Assembly (NCBI RefSeq): GCF_030409845.1
Contig: NZ_JAUFQQ010000005.1
Location: 310,001-374,000 of the forward strand
Source of the DNA: Flavobacterium branchiarum
Lineage (GTDB): Bacteria > Bacteroidota > Bacteroidia > Flavobacteriales > Flavobacteriaceae
Length of the DNA: 64,000 nt
Reading direction: 5' to 3'
Shown here: positions 8,916 through 18,352 of the stretch, in pieces
Layout of the letters: each line of letters starts with the position of its first letter
How positions within the stretch are numbered: the first letter of the stretch is position 1
Notes under the pieces: generated by a model
Seen by the model: only the letters and a program-made list of their open reading frames with translations
The model's database searches: none
What the model was told of the DNA's origin: nothing
Program-made: the position numbers and the translations under genes

Positions 8916-10151
8916 ATGAATTTACAAAATTTAAAAAAAACAATACTTATCTCTCTCAAATGGATTTTCATTTGCGCTTTGATAGGTGTTTTATCGGGTT
9001 CAGCTTCGGCGTTTTTTTTAATTACTTTAGATTTTGTTACCCAGTACAGAATCCAACATGAATGGATTATTTGGCTTTTACCTCTTGGTGGATTATTAAT
9101 AGGCTATAGCTATTATTACCTAGGAAAAGAGGTTGTAAAAGGCAACAATTTATTACTCGAAGAATACGAAAATCCGAAACAAGTGATTCCGTTAAAAATG
9201 GCTCCTTTAGTCTTTTTCGGAACTATACTTACTCATTTATTTGGAGGTTCGGCTGGTCGTGAAGGCACCGCTGTACAAATGGGAGGTGCAATTGCAGATC
9301 AATTTACCAGAATCTTTAAACTTGATAATTCAGAAAGAAAAACATTAATCATTTTAGGAATCAGCGCTGGTTTTGCTTCTGTTTTTGGAACACCGTTAGC
9401 AGGTGCCATTTTTGCACTTGAGGTCGTATATTTTAGCAAAATCAACTTAAAAAGTATTTTATTATCATTTATTGTGGCTTATACAGCTTATTTTACTGTT
9501 GAAATTTGGCAAGTAAAACACACCCATTATAATATTCCGCTAATTCCAGAAATCAGTATGACAAACCTATTTTACACTTTAATTTGTGGTGTATTATTTG
9601 GATTTGCAGCTTTGTTATTTTCTCGAAGTACCCATTTTTGGAGTTCACTATTCACTAGAACTATAAAACACCCTCCGCTTCGTCCTTTTATTGGTGGTAT
9701 CCTATTAGCAATCACAATTCTAGGCTTTGGGCTTACCAAATTTTCTGGTCTAGGAGTTCCTACAATCGTAGCTTCTTTTACAAATACAAATGCCTGGTAT
9801 GATTTCTTACTTAAAATACTTTTTACAGGATTTACACTTGGAGCCGGTTTTAAAGGTGGAGAAGTGACTCCTCTCTTTTTTGTTGGTGCAACTCTTGGCA
9901 GTGCTTTATCTCTTATAATTCCTATGCCAATTGCTCTCCTTGCTGGAATGGGATTTGTTGCTGTTTTCTCTGGAGCAACCCACACTCCTATTGCCTGTAC
10001 GATAATGGGGATTGAATTATTTGGTATAGAAAGCGGTTTATTTATTGCCATTGCATGCATTATTGCTTACCTATCCTCAGGCTCTATAGGTATTTACAAA
10101 TCTCAAATTGTAAAAGGTCCTAAGCATAAATTATATCAAAAATGGTTTTAA
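8916..10151 (+). CDS. ClC-family chloride channel/transporter
   Basis: A 411-residue membrane protein with about 10-12 hydrophobic segments. ClC selectivity-filter motifs are recognisable: GSAGREGTAVQMG (GREGP variant, keeping the gating Glu) and GFKGGEVTPLFFVGA (GxFxP variant). It lacks the C-terminal CBS domains found in longer relatives. The family moves Cl- through the inner membrane as a channel or H+/Cl- exchanger. It lies 45 bp after the RidA gene, so co-transcription is likely, without an obvious functional tie. Confidence 0.92.
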   Translation: MNLQNLKKTILISLKWIFICALIGVLSGSASAFFLITLDFVTQYRIQHEWIIWLLPLGGLLIGYSYYYLGKEVVKGNNLLLEEYENPKQVIPLKMAPLVFFGTILTHLFGGSAGREGTAVQMGGAIADQFTRIFKLDNSERKTLIILGISAGFASVFGTPLAGAIFALEVVYFSKINLKSILLSFIVAYTAYFTVEIWQVKHTHYNIPLIPEISMTNLFYTLICGVLFGFAALLFSRSTHFWSSLFTRTIKHPPLRPFIGGILLAITILGFGLTKFSGLGVPTIVASFTNTNAWYDFLLKILFTGFTLGAGFKGGEVTPLFFVGATLGSALSLIIPMPIALLAGMGFVAVFSGATHTPIACTIMGIELFGIESGLFIAIACIIAYLSSGSIGIYKSQIVKGPKHKLYQKWF

Positions 10152-10334
10152 TTATAATTGTTCCCTCATTTATTATCTAAAAATCAGATTAAATTCATTT
10201 ATTTCCCTGCAAAAATAACTACTAAAAAACATTCCATTAACAGAAAGTCGATACTAGAAAGTCCGATTTTATAAAAGCATGTTAATCTCTAAAATGTTTT
10301 CAAGTTTACAGTAAAAAAATGTAAATTCGCACAC

Positions 10335-11339
10335 ATGAAAATACAAGACATCCAAGCCATAAAGTTGTTATTAGCAACTCCAAAAAAGATTGCCATAATT
10401 CCACACCGAGGTCCCGATGGGGATGCTATGGGTTCAACCTTAGCCTTATACCACTTTTTATTAAAAAATAATCATGAGCCTGTTGTAATTGCTCCAAATG
10501 ATTTTCCTGATTTCCTTGCGTGGTTACCAGGTTCTGAAACAGTAAAAATATTCGAAAAAGATACCGACAACTGCACTAAAATTCTAGAAGAAGCAGCAAT
10601 TGTATTCACTCTAGATTTTAATGCTTTTCACCGTACTGGAGAAATGGAGCATACTTTAGCTAAACTAAAAGCTCCGTTTATCATGATAGATCATCATCAA
10701 AAACCAGATGATTATGCCGCTTATATGTATTCTGATACTTCGTTTGGATCTACTTGTGAGATGGTTTACAATTTCATTTCATTTTTAGATAAAAAAGAAG
10801 ATTTAGACAAAACAATCGGAACTTGTATTTACACAGGAATATTAACCGATTCTGGTTCTTTCCGTTTTCCTGGAACGACTGGTAACACACACCGTATTAT
10901 TGCCGAACTAATTGATTTAGGTGTTGAAAACACACAGATTCCAATTTTACTTTTTGACAATAGTTCTTACAGTCGCTTGCAATTACTTGGAAGAGCATTG
11001 CAAAACATGAAGATTTTAGACGAGCATAAAACTTCGTATATGTCATTAACTCAAGCTGAATTAGATGAGTTTAATTATGTAAAAGGCGATACTGAAGGAA
11101 TCGTAAATTACGGCCTAAGCATGAAAGGAATCGTTTTTACAGCTATATTTATTGAAAATAAAGATGAAAAAATAATCAAAATTTCTTTCCGTTCGCAAGG
11201 TGGTTTCGATGTAAACGAATTTGCAAGAGCCCATTTCAATGGTGGCGGACACAGCAATGCTGCCGGAGGAAAATCGTTAGATTCAATGGAAGAGACGTTG
11301 AAAAAATTTGAAGATTTAGTAACCAAACTAAAAATATAA
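10335..11339 (+). CDS. nrnA: DHH/DHHA1 phosphoesterase, nanoRNase/pAp phosphatase NrnA-like
   Basis: A 334-residue cytoplasmic enzyme of the DHH family. Metal-binding motifs are visible: IPHRGPDGDAMGS (residues about 18-32), the DHH triad in MIDHHQKPDD, and the DHHA1 substrate-binding GGGH in HFNGGGHSNAAGG near the C-terminus. NrnA degrades 2-5 nt RNA oligomers and dephosphorylates pAp. The stop codon is 5 bp before gldI, an arrangement expected for Flavobacterium. The length fits the family. Confidence 0.92.
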   Translation: MKIQDIQAIKLLLATPKKIAIIPHRGPDGDAMGSTLALYHFLLKNNHEPVVIAPNDFPDFLAWLPGSETVKIFEKDTDNCTKILEEAAIVFTLDFNAFHRTGEMEHTLAKLKAPFIMIDHHQKPDDYAAYMYSDTSFGSTCEMVYNFISFLDKKEDLDKTIGTCIYTGILTDSGSFRFPGTTGNTHRIIAELIDLGVENTQIPILLFDNSSYSRLQLLGRALQNMKILDEHKTSYMSLTQAELDEFNYVKGDTEGIVNYGLSMKGIVFTAIFIENKDEKIIKISFRSQGGFDVNEFARAHFNGGGHSNAAGGKSLDSMEETLKKFEDLVTKLKI

Positions 11340-11344
11340 CAACT

Positions 11345-11983
11345 ATGAACTATCCTAAGATATTTGTTTCCGCTATTGTTTTAGCCGTTTTAGTTTCGAG
11401 CTGTAAGCAACAAGAAGATGCCAGAAGACCTATTTCTATTTCTTCGGGTACTTTCATGAAAAAGTCTATTGAACGAAATAAAAAACTTGTAGCTACCGAA
11501 GAAGATCAAATTAAGGCTGTTATCAAAAACAATCCTAAAATAAAATATATTGCTTCTTCAAAAGGGTACTGGTATGCTTATGAAAATCAAAATACTACTG
11601 ATACAATAACTCCTAAAAAAGGAGATGTTGCTTTTTTTGACTATGAAATAAAAGATCTAAAAGGGAATATTATTTATAGCGAAATGGAATTAAGACCTCA
11701 AACTTATTTTGTAGATAAGCAAGAAATCATAATGGGATTACGTGATGGTATCAAATTAATGCACAAAAATGAGACTGTAAATTTCTTATTTCCATCACAT
11801 ATGGCTTATGGTTATCATGGTGATGAGAAACGAATTGGAGTTAACCAGCCTTTAATCTGTACTGTTACTTTACACAATTTTGTTCCAGAAACTGCCTATA
11901 GAAAACAAATGGAAGCAAGATCAACAAAGACCGAAGCACCAAAACCTACAACTCCTGCGGTAAAAAAAGACTCATTAAATTAA
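11345..11983 (+). CDS. gldI: Gliding-motility lipoprotein GldI (FKBP-type peptidyl-prolyl isomerase)
   Basis: A 212-residue lipoprotein: the signal peptide ends in the lipobox VLVSSC (Cys20). The FKBP domain (about residues 80-180) reads KKGDVAFFDYEIKDLKGN, then IMGLRDGIKLMHKNETVNFL, FPSHMAYGYHGDEKRIGVNQ and PLICTVTLHNF. GldI is required for gliding and for T9SS-dependent functions in F. johnsoniae and probably helps fold envelope components. Here it follows nrnA with a 5-bp gap, so the two are one operon, with two further isomerase genes downstream. Confidence 0.94.
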   Translation: MNYPKIFVSAIVLAVLVSSCKQQEDARRPISISSGTFMKKSIERNKKLVATEEDQIKAVIKNNPKIKYIASSKGYWYAYENQNTTDTITPKKGDVAFFDYEIKDLKGNIIYSEMELRPQTYFVDKQEIIMGLRDGIKLMHKNETVNFLFPSHMAYGYHGDEKRIGVNQPLICTVTLHNFVPETAYRKQMEARSTKTEAPKPTTPAVKKDSLN

Positions 11984-12007
11984 TAAAAAACAATTAATAT
12001 TTTTAAA

Positions 12008-13102
12008 ATGAAAAAAAGCCTCTTATTATTATTACTTGCAATTACAACACTTTATTCTTGTAAAGATGAACATAGCAATTTGCCTGATGGTTTATATGCA
12101 GAAATTGAAACTGACAAGGGAAATATCATTGTTGAATTAAATTACCAAAAAGCACCTATAACTGTTGCAAATTTTGTAACACTTGCAGAAGGTAAAAATG
12201 AATTTGTTACCAATCCAAACTTAAAAAACAAACCTTTTTTTAACGGATTAAAATTCCATAGAGTTATCGAAGATTTTATGATCCAAACTGGAGACCCACT
12301 AGGAACAGGTTCTGGAGATACTGGATATAAATTTAAAGATGAATTTAATGATCTAAAATTTGACAAAGGCGGTGTTTTGGCAATGGCTAATAACGGACCA
12401 GCTACAAACAGCAGTCAGTTTTTTATCACTCATGTTGAAACTCCTTGGTTAGAAGGCAAACATACTATTTTTGGTCAGGTTGTAGGCAAAGGAATGGAAG
12501 TGGTAAACCAAATTAAACAAGATGATTACATCAAGAAAGTAACTATCATCAGAAATGGTGCTGCAGCAAAGAAATTTGACGCTGTAAAAGTATTTCATGA
12601 TTATTTTTCTGCTGAGGCAAAACAAAAAAGTGAATTTGAATCAAAATTTAAAGCTGTACGTGATGAAAAAATAGCTTATTATGCTGATTTAAAAACTAAA
12701 GCAACAAAAACAACTTCAGGATTAGAATATGTTATCACTGAAAAAGGAAATGGTAAAAAACCTGCTAATGGTACACAAGTTTTTATCAACTACGCTGGTT
12801 TTCTTGAAGACGGAACATTATTCGATACAAGTATAGAAAGTGTAGCTCAAACTTTTGGAAAATTGGATGCAGCAAGAGCTGAAGCAAAACAATACAATCC
12901 AATTCCATTTCAAACAGGTGCTAAAGAAGGTATGATTCCAGGTTTTATCGAAGGTATTGAGAAACTTTCTTTTGGGGATAAAGCAGTACTTTTCATTCCT
13001 TCGCATTTAGCTTATGGTCATACTGGTGCTGGAGGAGTAATTCCACCAAATGCAAACATCATATTTGAGGTTCAGTTATTAGAAACAGCTCCACAACAAT
13101 AA
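12008..13102 (+). CDS. Cyclophilin-FKBP fusion peptidyl-prolyl isomerase, lipoprotein
   Basis: A 364-residue lipoprotein (lipobox TTLYSC). Residues about 30-195 form a cyclophilin domain with FHRVIEDFMIQTGDP, NSSQFFITHVETPWLEGKHT and FGQVVGKGMEVV. Residues about 235-360 form an FKBP domain with GTQVFINYAGFLEDGTLFDT, MIPGFIEGIEKLSFGDKAVL and FIPSHLAYGHTGAGGVIPPN. Having both isomerase types in one chain is seen in Bacteroidota. It is likely anchored in the envelope and helps fold exported proteins. It follows gldI by 24 bp and has a paralogue just downstream. Confidence 0.93.
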   Translation: MKKSLLLLLLAITTLYSCKDEHSNLPDGLYAEIETDKGNIIVELNYQKAPITVANFVTLAEGKNEFVTNPNLKNKPFFNGLKFHRVIEDFMIQTGDPLGTGSGDTGYKFKDEFNDLKFDKGGVLAMANNGPATNSSQFFITHVETPWLEGKHTIFGQVVGKGMEVVNQIKQDDYIKKVTIIRNGAAAKKFDAVKVFHDYFSAEAKQKSEFESKFKAVRDEKIAYYADLKTKATKTTSGLEYVITEKGNGKKPANGTQVFINYAGFLEDGTLFDTSIESVAQTFGKLDAARAEAKQYNPIPFQTGAKEGMIPGFIEGIEKLSFGDKAVLFIPSHLAYGHTGAGGVIPPNANIIFEVQLLETAPQQ

Positions 13103-13141
13103 ATTTATTTTAGCAATTAACCGATTTTAAATTAGAATCAG

Positions 13142-14356
13142 ATGAAATTAAAAATTCTATTTTTATTTTGCTTAGGTATTTTAAACCTACAAGCGCAAAC
13201 AACTAAAAAGCCAGTTCAAGGCAAGAAAAAAACAATTACAAAAGTTGCAACAAAACCTGCTGTAAACGAAGGTATTTTTGCTACGATTACAACAAAAAAA
13301 GGAAATATTGTATTAGAACTTGAATACATAAAAACGCCTGTTACTGTAGCTAATTTTATATCATTAGCAGAAGGAACAAACCCATATGTAACAGTTGAAA
13401 GATTAAAAGGAAAACCATTTTTTAATGGTTTAAAATTCCATAGAGTAATTAATGACTTCATGATTCAGGGTGGAGATCCAGACGGAAACGGTTCTGGAGG
13501 TCCTGGATATGCTTTTAAAGATGAATTTGTATCAGATCTTAGATTTGATAAAGGTGGTATTCTTGCAATGGCTAATTCTGGTCCAACTACCAATGGAAGC
13601 CAATTCTTTATTACTCACAAAGAAACGCCTTGGTTAAACAACAAACACACCATATATGGTCATGTTGTACAAGGAATGGATGTTGTAAACCTTATTCTTC
13701 AAGATGATGTAATGCTTAGTGTAACCATTACTCGTAAAGGAGCTATGGCTAAGAAATTTGATGCGCCTAAAGTATTCGCTTCTTACTATGAGAACAAAGC
13801 GGAAGATGCTAAAAAACAAGCTTTACTTGATGCCGAAAAAGCAAAAGAAGCACAAGCAGCTGTCCTTGAGCAAGAACGTCTTTATAAAGAAAAATACGCT
13901 ACTGTAATCGCAGCTAAAAAAGCATATTTTGATACTGCAAAAGCAACTGCTACAACTACTCCATCTGGTTTAGCTTATAAAATAGTTCAAAAAGGAACGG
14001 GAGTAAAACCAGCCGCTGGTTCTACTTTCTATTTTCATTATGCTGGTTATTTTGAAGACGGAACTCTTTTCGATAGTAGTTTCGAAGAAGTAGCTAAAAC
14101 TTACGGAAAACACGATACAAATCGTGAAGCACAAGGAGGATATAAAGCTTTTCCTTTTCAGGCTGGAAAAAAAGACGGTATGATTCCTGGGTTTATCGAA
14201 GGATTAGACCTTATGTCTTATGGAGAGAAAGCAATATTCTTCATTCCATCAAAACTTGCCTATGGTGAAAGAGGCGCTGGAGGAGTAATTCCGCCAAACA
14301 CAACACTTATTTTTGAATTGGAAATCTACAAAGACCAACCAACTCCAAAACAATAA
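13142..14356 (+). CDS. Cyclophilin-FKBP fusion peptidyl-prolyl isomerase, periplasmic
   Basis: A 404-residue paralogue of the preceding gene. It has a plain signal peptide (MKLKILFLFCLGILNLQAQ) rather than a lipobox, so it is probably soluble in the periplasm. The cyclophilin domain (about 45-210) includes FHRVINDFMIQGGDPDG and NGSQFFITHKETPW. A charged, Ala/Glu/Lys-rich helix (about 215-255) acts as a spacer. The FKBP domain (about 275-400) includes GYFEDGTLFDSS and AYGERGAGGVIPPN. A strong terminator follows, closing the nrnA-gldI-isomerase cluster. Confidence 0.93.
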   Translation: MKLKILFLFCLGILNLQAQTTKKPVQGKKKTITKVATKPAVNEGIFATITTKKGNIVLELEYIKTPVTVANFISLAEGTNPYVTVERLKGKPFFNGLKFHRVINDFMIQGGDPDGNGSGGPGYAFKDEFVSDLRFDKGGILAMANSGPTTNGSQFFITHKETPWLNNKHTIYGHVVQGMDVVNLILQDDVMLSVTITRKGAMAKKFDAPKVFASYYENKAEDAKKQALLDAEKAKEAQAAVLEQERLYKEKYATVIAAKKAYFDTAKATATTTPSGLAYKIVQKGTGVKPAAGSTFYFHYAGYFEDGTLFDSSFEEVAKTYGKHDTNREAQGGYKAFPFQAGKKDGMIPGFIEGLDLMSYGEKAIFFIPSKLAYGERGAGGVIPPNTTLIFELEIYKDQPTPKQ

Positions 14357-14380
14357 TTCCTCTTAGATTAGAGCATAAAA

Positions 14381-14406
14381 AAACCGACAAATGTCGGTTT
14401 TTTTTT
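14381..14406. terminator. Bidirectional intrinsic terminator
   Basis: AAACCGAC (14381-14388), loop AAAT, GTCGGTTT (14393-14400), with T-runs on the plus side and A-runs on the other side. It lies between the convergent ends of the second isomerase gene and the 147-residue gene, and can serve both. Confidence 0.85.
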
Positions 14407-14417
14407 ATGTTCATTCT

Positions 14418-14861
14418 TTATTTTTTAGTTGGAAATTTCCAATCAAATTCATCTTTATTATTGATGATAGCTCCAATTTCAAATTTTACTACTTCTTCAA
14501 ATTCTGTTTGGAAAATAATCCAGTTCTCTTCGTTAAAGTAATTTTCGAAAGTATCAAACTCCTCTTGCGTGAATTTTGTAATTCCTTTGGTAGCTAAGTC
14601 TTTTTTTACATCAGCAATTTTTCTTCCTATAATTTTGAAACCAAAAATTTCTAAATCAGGGCTTGATGCTACAACATAACCTAATTTTAAATCTTCTTCC
14701 TGATAGAAAGTCAATCTCATTTTGAGCTTGTTGTAAGCAAAAATTACGTTATCATCTTCATCTTTGTAATTTCTATCTGGTTTGCCATAAATAGCTGTAA
14801 CATCGTTCTGTTTCATACCGAACAATAACTTGTCTATTCCGTTTTTAGGATTTATTTTCAT
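14418..14861 (-). CDS. Hypothetical cytoplasmic protein, 147 aa
   Basis: Not recognised. There is no signal peptide or membrane segment. The N-terminal part (KNGIDKLLFGMKQNDVTAIY, GKPDR) resembles the G-M-xx-V-xxx-G-P pattern of small BamE-like or SMI1-like folds, followed by alternating hydrophobic strands and an acidic centre (TQEEFDTFENYFNEENWIIF). Such proteins are sometimes immunity or housekeeping proteins. Nothing in the surroundings (an isomerase cluster and GH92) suggests a partner toxin. It is a single gene between a terminator and an ordinary intergenic gap. Confidence 0.65.
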   Translation of the reverse strand: MKINPKNGIDKLLFGMKQNDVTAIYGKPDRNYKDEDDNVIFAYNKLKMRLTFYQEEDLKLGYVVASSPDLEIFGFKIIGRKIADVKKDLATKGITKFTQEEFDTFENYFNEENWIIFQTEFEEVVKFEIGAIINNKDEFDWKFPTKK

Positions 14862-14960
14862 GTCTCTCTTTCTATTAATTTAAAAGGCAAATTTCGTGAA
14901 GTTTTTCACAAACCACATTACATTTCTATATTAATTTGTAATAAAAAAATATTCTACTAC

Positions 14961-15000
14961 AAAACCTTTGAGTCTTTACGCCTTAGGACCTTAGTGCCTT
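14961..15000. repeat. Short copy of the word-like intergenic repeat family
   Basis: The stretch CCTTTGAGTCTTTACGCCTTAGGACCTTAGTGCCTT is built from the same short CCTT-AG and CTTTG words seen at 36.8-37.5, 50.9-51.9, 54.6 and 58.5 kb. It ends next to the GH92 stop codon. Confidence 0.5.
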
Positions 15001-15002
15001 TT

Positions 15003-17342
15003 CTAGTTTTGGTAAATTTTCTTATTGGGCTTACTACTCATATAAAATGTAATTTTCCCTCCGTTCATAATATCATCATGTTTTATGGTTGGGCTAGTAA
15101 GTAGTTTTCCATTTAAAAGTACTTTACTAACAAACACATTTTTATCTGATTGATTTACTGTAGCTACTTCAAATGTTTTTCCGTTTTCAAGATTAAAAAT
15201 AGCATTTGCAACCAAAGGGCTTCCTAAACTATATTCTACTGAACCAGGTGCTACAGGATAAAACCCTAAACTGCTAAAAATATACCAAGCACTCATTTGT
15301 CCAAAGTCATCGTTTCCTCCTAATCCATCAGGTCCATTTTGATACATTTTTTTTAAGATCATTCTAATTTTATCTTGTGCTTTCCAAGGAGAATTAGTCC
15401 AATTGTATAAATAAACCACATGATGCGAAGGCTCATTTCCGTGAACATAATTCCCGATAATTCCTTCTTTGGTGATGTCCTCTGTATTTTCAAAATACTT
15501 ATCTGGCAAGTGCATTGAAAAAAGGGAATCTAATCTTCTTGTAAATGCTTCTTTTCCATCCATCATTTTTATCATCCCAGCAGGATCTTGAGGCACATAC
15601 AAACTATAGTTCCAAGAATTACCTTCGATAAAACCCTGCCCATGTGTATCTAATGGATCAAACTCTTTCTTAAATGTTCCATCATCAAGTTTGGGCCTCA
15701 TGAAACCTGTTTTGGCATCATATACATTTTTATAATTCTCTGCTCTTTTAGAAAACTCATCATAAATAGCTCCTTTTCCAAGTTTTTTAGCTGCTTGTGC
15801 AATCGCCCAGTCATCATAAGCATATTCTAACGTTTTTGATACTGATGATCCATTTTTATCTTCCGGAACATATCCCTTTTTCATATAATACTCTAATCCG
15901 TCATAATATGGAACTTTGGCAGTATTTACAGTTGCTAATAGCGCTTTGTCTGCATCAAAATTGGCATTTCCTTTTACAATTGCATCTGCAATAACCGAAA
16001 CACTATGGTACCCAATCATACACCAGTTTTCATTGCCATAATGCGACCATATTGGCAACATTTTATGTACACTTTGGTCGTAATGCGCTAACATAGAATT
16101 TATCATATCTGAATTTCTTTTTGGCTGTACTATATTAAATAGCGGATGCAAGGCTCTATAAGTATCCCACAATGAAAAGCTTGTATAATTCTGAAACGCA
16201 GTTGCTTGATGAACATTCCCATCTAAACCTTTATATTTACCGTCTGTATCCATGTATACTGTAGGCCCAAGAAAAGAATGATACATCGCTGTATAGAAAT
16301 TGACCATGTCCTCTTTTTTGGTTGTTTGAACCTGAATTTTATTCAGTTCTTTATTCCAAACTTCTTGGCTTTCTTTTTTAACTCTTTCAAAATCCCAATC
16401 TCGAATTTCTTCCTTCATATTAGCCAATGCTCCTTGGGTACTAACTGGTGAAATAGCAAATTTTATTTTTATCTTTTCATTTTCATTGGTATCAAAGTCA
16501 AAAAATAATTTTAGGTTTGCCCCTGCCATTTCAGGAAAGTTTTTGGTTTGATCAAATCTTCCCCAAAAGCCTTTATAAACACTTTTTTCAGGTGTAGCTT
16601 GTCCATAACCTTTAATAGGCTTACTAAAAGACATCGCAAAATATACTGTTCTTGTTCTAGCCCAACCATTTGTTTGGCGATAACCCGTAATTAAAGTGTC
16701 ATTTTCGACACGAACAAATGTCCAAACATTCTTTTTATCATAATTATATATCCCTGCCGTAAGATCCAAAATAATATGCGCTTGATCTGATTTTGGAAAT
16801 GTATATTGATGCATTCCAACTCTTGTAGTTGCTGTAAGCTCGGCTTTAATGTTGTGATCTTCTAAAAGAACGCTATAATATGCTGGTTCAGCTTTTTCTG
16901 TTTTATGCGAAAAAACAGAGCGATATCCTGTTTCGGGACGGCTTGCTGTTCCTGGATTTAATTGCAATTTACCCGTTGTGGGCATAATTAAAAAGTCTCC
17001 TAAATCAGAATGACCAGTACCACTGAAATGAGTATGACTAAACCCTACTATTGTTTTATCTTCATACTGATATCCGGCGCAATATTTATAAACATCTTTA
17101 TTGTACTTACCATTTGTTGCATAAGGAATTGTGTCAGTTTCTGGACTTAATTGTACACTCCCAAAAGGCACTGTTGCACCTGGATAAGTATGTCCCATTT
17201 TTGCAGTTCCTATCATTGGATCTACATATTGAACTAATTCTTTGAGTGCCTTCGCTTTTTCCTGTCCGCTTATCTTAGGAGCATAACTAAACATTAAAAC
17301 GGATAATCCGAGAAGGAATCTTTTGTGATTTACAATTTTCAT
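15003..17342 (-). CDS. GH92 family alpha-mannosidase
   Basis: A 779-residue exported enzyme (signal peptide to about residue 27). GH92 landmarks in order: YVDPMIGTAKMGHTYPGATV near the N-terminus, TIVGFSHTHFSGTGHSDLGD, TSFSLWDTYRALHPLF, QGFIEGNSWNYSLYVP, GNEPSHHVVYLYNW and GGNDDFGQMSAWYIFSSLG. GH92 enzymes are Ca2+-dependent exo-acting alpha-mannosidases of N-glycans or yeast mannan. No SusC/SusD pair or other glycoside hydrolase is nearby, so this is not in a visible polysaccharide utilisation locus. The length is typical. Confidence 0.95.
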   Translation of the reverse strand: MKIVNHKRFLLGLSVLMFSYAPKISGQEKAKALKELVQYVDPMIGTAKMGHTYPGATVPFGSVQLSPETDTIPYATNGKYNKDVYKYCAGYQYEDKTIVGFSHTHFSGTGHSDLGDFLIMPTTGKLQLNPGTASRPETGYRSVFSHKTEKAEPAYYSVLLEDHNIKAELTATTRVGMHQYTFPKSDQAHIILDLTAGIYNYDKKNVWTFVRVENDTLITGYRQTNGWARTRTVYFAMSFSKPIKGYGQATPEKSVYKGFWGRFDQTKNFPEMAGANLKLFFDFDTNENEKIKIKFAISPVSTQGALANMKEEIRDWDFERVKKESQEVWNKELNKIQVQTTKKEDMVNFYTAMYHSFLGPTVYMDTDGKYKGLDGNVHQATAFQNYTSFSLWDTYRALHPLFNIVQPKRNSDMINSMLAHYDQSVHKMLPIWSHYGNENWCMIGYHSVSVIADAIVKGNANFDADKALLATVNTAKVPYYDGLEYYMKKGYVPEDKNGSSVSKTLEYAYDDWAIAQAAKKLGKGAIYDEFSKRAENYKNVYDAKTGFMRPKLDDGTFKKEFDPLDTHGQGFIEGNSWNYSLYVPQDPAGMIKMMDGKEAFTRRLDSLFSMHLPDKYFENTEDITKEGIIGNYVHGNEPSHHVVYLYNWTNSPWKAQDKIRMILKKMYQNGPDGLGGNDDFGQMSAWYIFSSLGFYPVAPGSVEYSLGSPLVANAIFNLENGKTFEVATVNQSDKNVFVSKVLLNGKLLTSPTIKHDDIMNGGKITFYMSSKPNKKIYQN

Positions 17343-17546
17343 CGGGTCTTTTTTATTTGATTTTGGGTTTTGGGTTAATAGCAGAGTGTTTTTTACTAAA
17401 ACGATTTAATAACTCTTTCAGGTTAGAAATTTACAATAAATATTGGTTTTTTTTTTAAATTACTTTATGAAAATTATTACTTAAATTTAATCCTGATTTA
17501 CAATACTTTATTCGCTTACCTTTTTTAAAACAAAACTAAAAATGAA

Positions 17547-17554
17547 TATCTTTG
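17547..17554 (+). promoter_or_regulatory. Probable -7 element for the following secreted protein
   Basis: TATCTTTG fits the Bacteroidota -7 consensus TAnnTTTG exactly and lies 24 nt before the ATG at 17579. No clear -33 TTG is seen at 17-23 nt upstream. The TTG at 17552 is inside this element and therefore not a start codon. Confidence 0.5.
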
Positions 17555-17578
17555 AGTAGTCAAAAAGGATTTTTACTT

Positions 17579-18199
17579 ATGAAAAAAGGCATTTTATTAT
17601 TCGTTTTCTTTTACTCTATAATTGGCTTTTCGCAAACAGTACAAAGCAAAATACTAAGTAAAAGCGAAATAACTGAAAGGGATTTAGATGGAGGTAAGTT
17701 CCCTATTTTTAGAGCTTATGAATATCAAGATAAAGGTGGAGTTTATGAATTGACTTTAAATGAGAATCAAAAAGTAGTTTCATCTAAAGATACCTTAAAT
17801 ACCAAAATTGAGGCTATTTGTTACTTAAATGACCACGGCGGCTATCTAGTAAAATGGACTATAAATGATTTGGTTGATAGTGCCGAAGTTGAAGAAACTT
17901 CGATTTGGTTCTGGACAAAATATTGTAGCACCCAAGATATAGATAACGATGGATATATAGAGCCAATAATCGTTTATGGCACTAAAACGGATGATGATAA
18001 CATCAGACGTATTAAAATTATCACAGTTTACAAAGGTAAAAAATATGTAATACGTGCTGTTGAATGTGACTTAGACTATTGTAGAAGTTTTAAGAAAGAT
18101 AAAAACTGGAATTTGCTACCTCAAGAAATAAAAACTCATATTGACAAATTAGTAGCTAAAATCAGGAAAGAACAACATGTTTTATTGAAAGATGGATAG
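17579..18199 (+). CDS. Exported protein, possibly of the M949_RS01915-like family
   Basis: The ATG at 17579 gives 206 residues with a signal peptide (MKKGILLFVFFYSIIGFSQT). A DIDNDGYIEPIIVYGT segment (about residues 122-138) looks like an EF-hand/dockerin-type calcium loop and is followed by IKIITVYKGKKYVIRAVE. The pattern recalls an uncharacterised flavobacterial family that databases label surface polysaccharide biosynthesis (M949_RS01915); that link is from memory. No enzymatic motif is visible. Single gene. Confidence 0.65.
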   Translation: MKKGILLFVFFYSIIGFSQTVQSKILSKSEITERDLDGGKFPIFRAYEYQDKGGVYELTLNENQKVVSSKDTLNTKIEAICYLNDHGGYLVKWTINDLVDSAEVEETSIWFWTKYCSTQDIDNDGYIEPIIVYGTKTDDDNIRRIKIITVYKGKKYVIRAVECDLDYCRSFKKDKNWNLLPQEIKTHIDKLVAKIRKEQHVLLKDG

Positions 18200-18352
18200 T
18201 GAGTTTGCTTTTTGCCACAGATTAAAAGATTCCAATGATTTAACCTATGTTATGAAATGCTGTTTGAATTAAAAAATTAAATTGATAAAACTAGCTACAT
18301 AACCTAAATAAGCCAATTCAAAGAATTTAGTTTAGTTCTCAAATACTATTTA

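Noticed and set aside
15003..17342. Polysaccharide utilisation locus around GH92
   Set aside because: No SusC/SusD, sensor or other glycoside hydrolase gene is nearby; GH92 stands alone.
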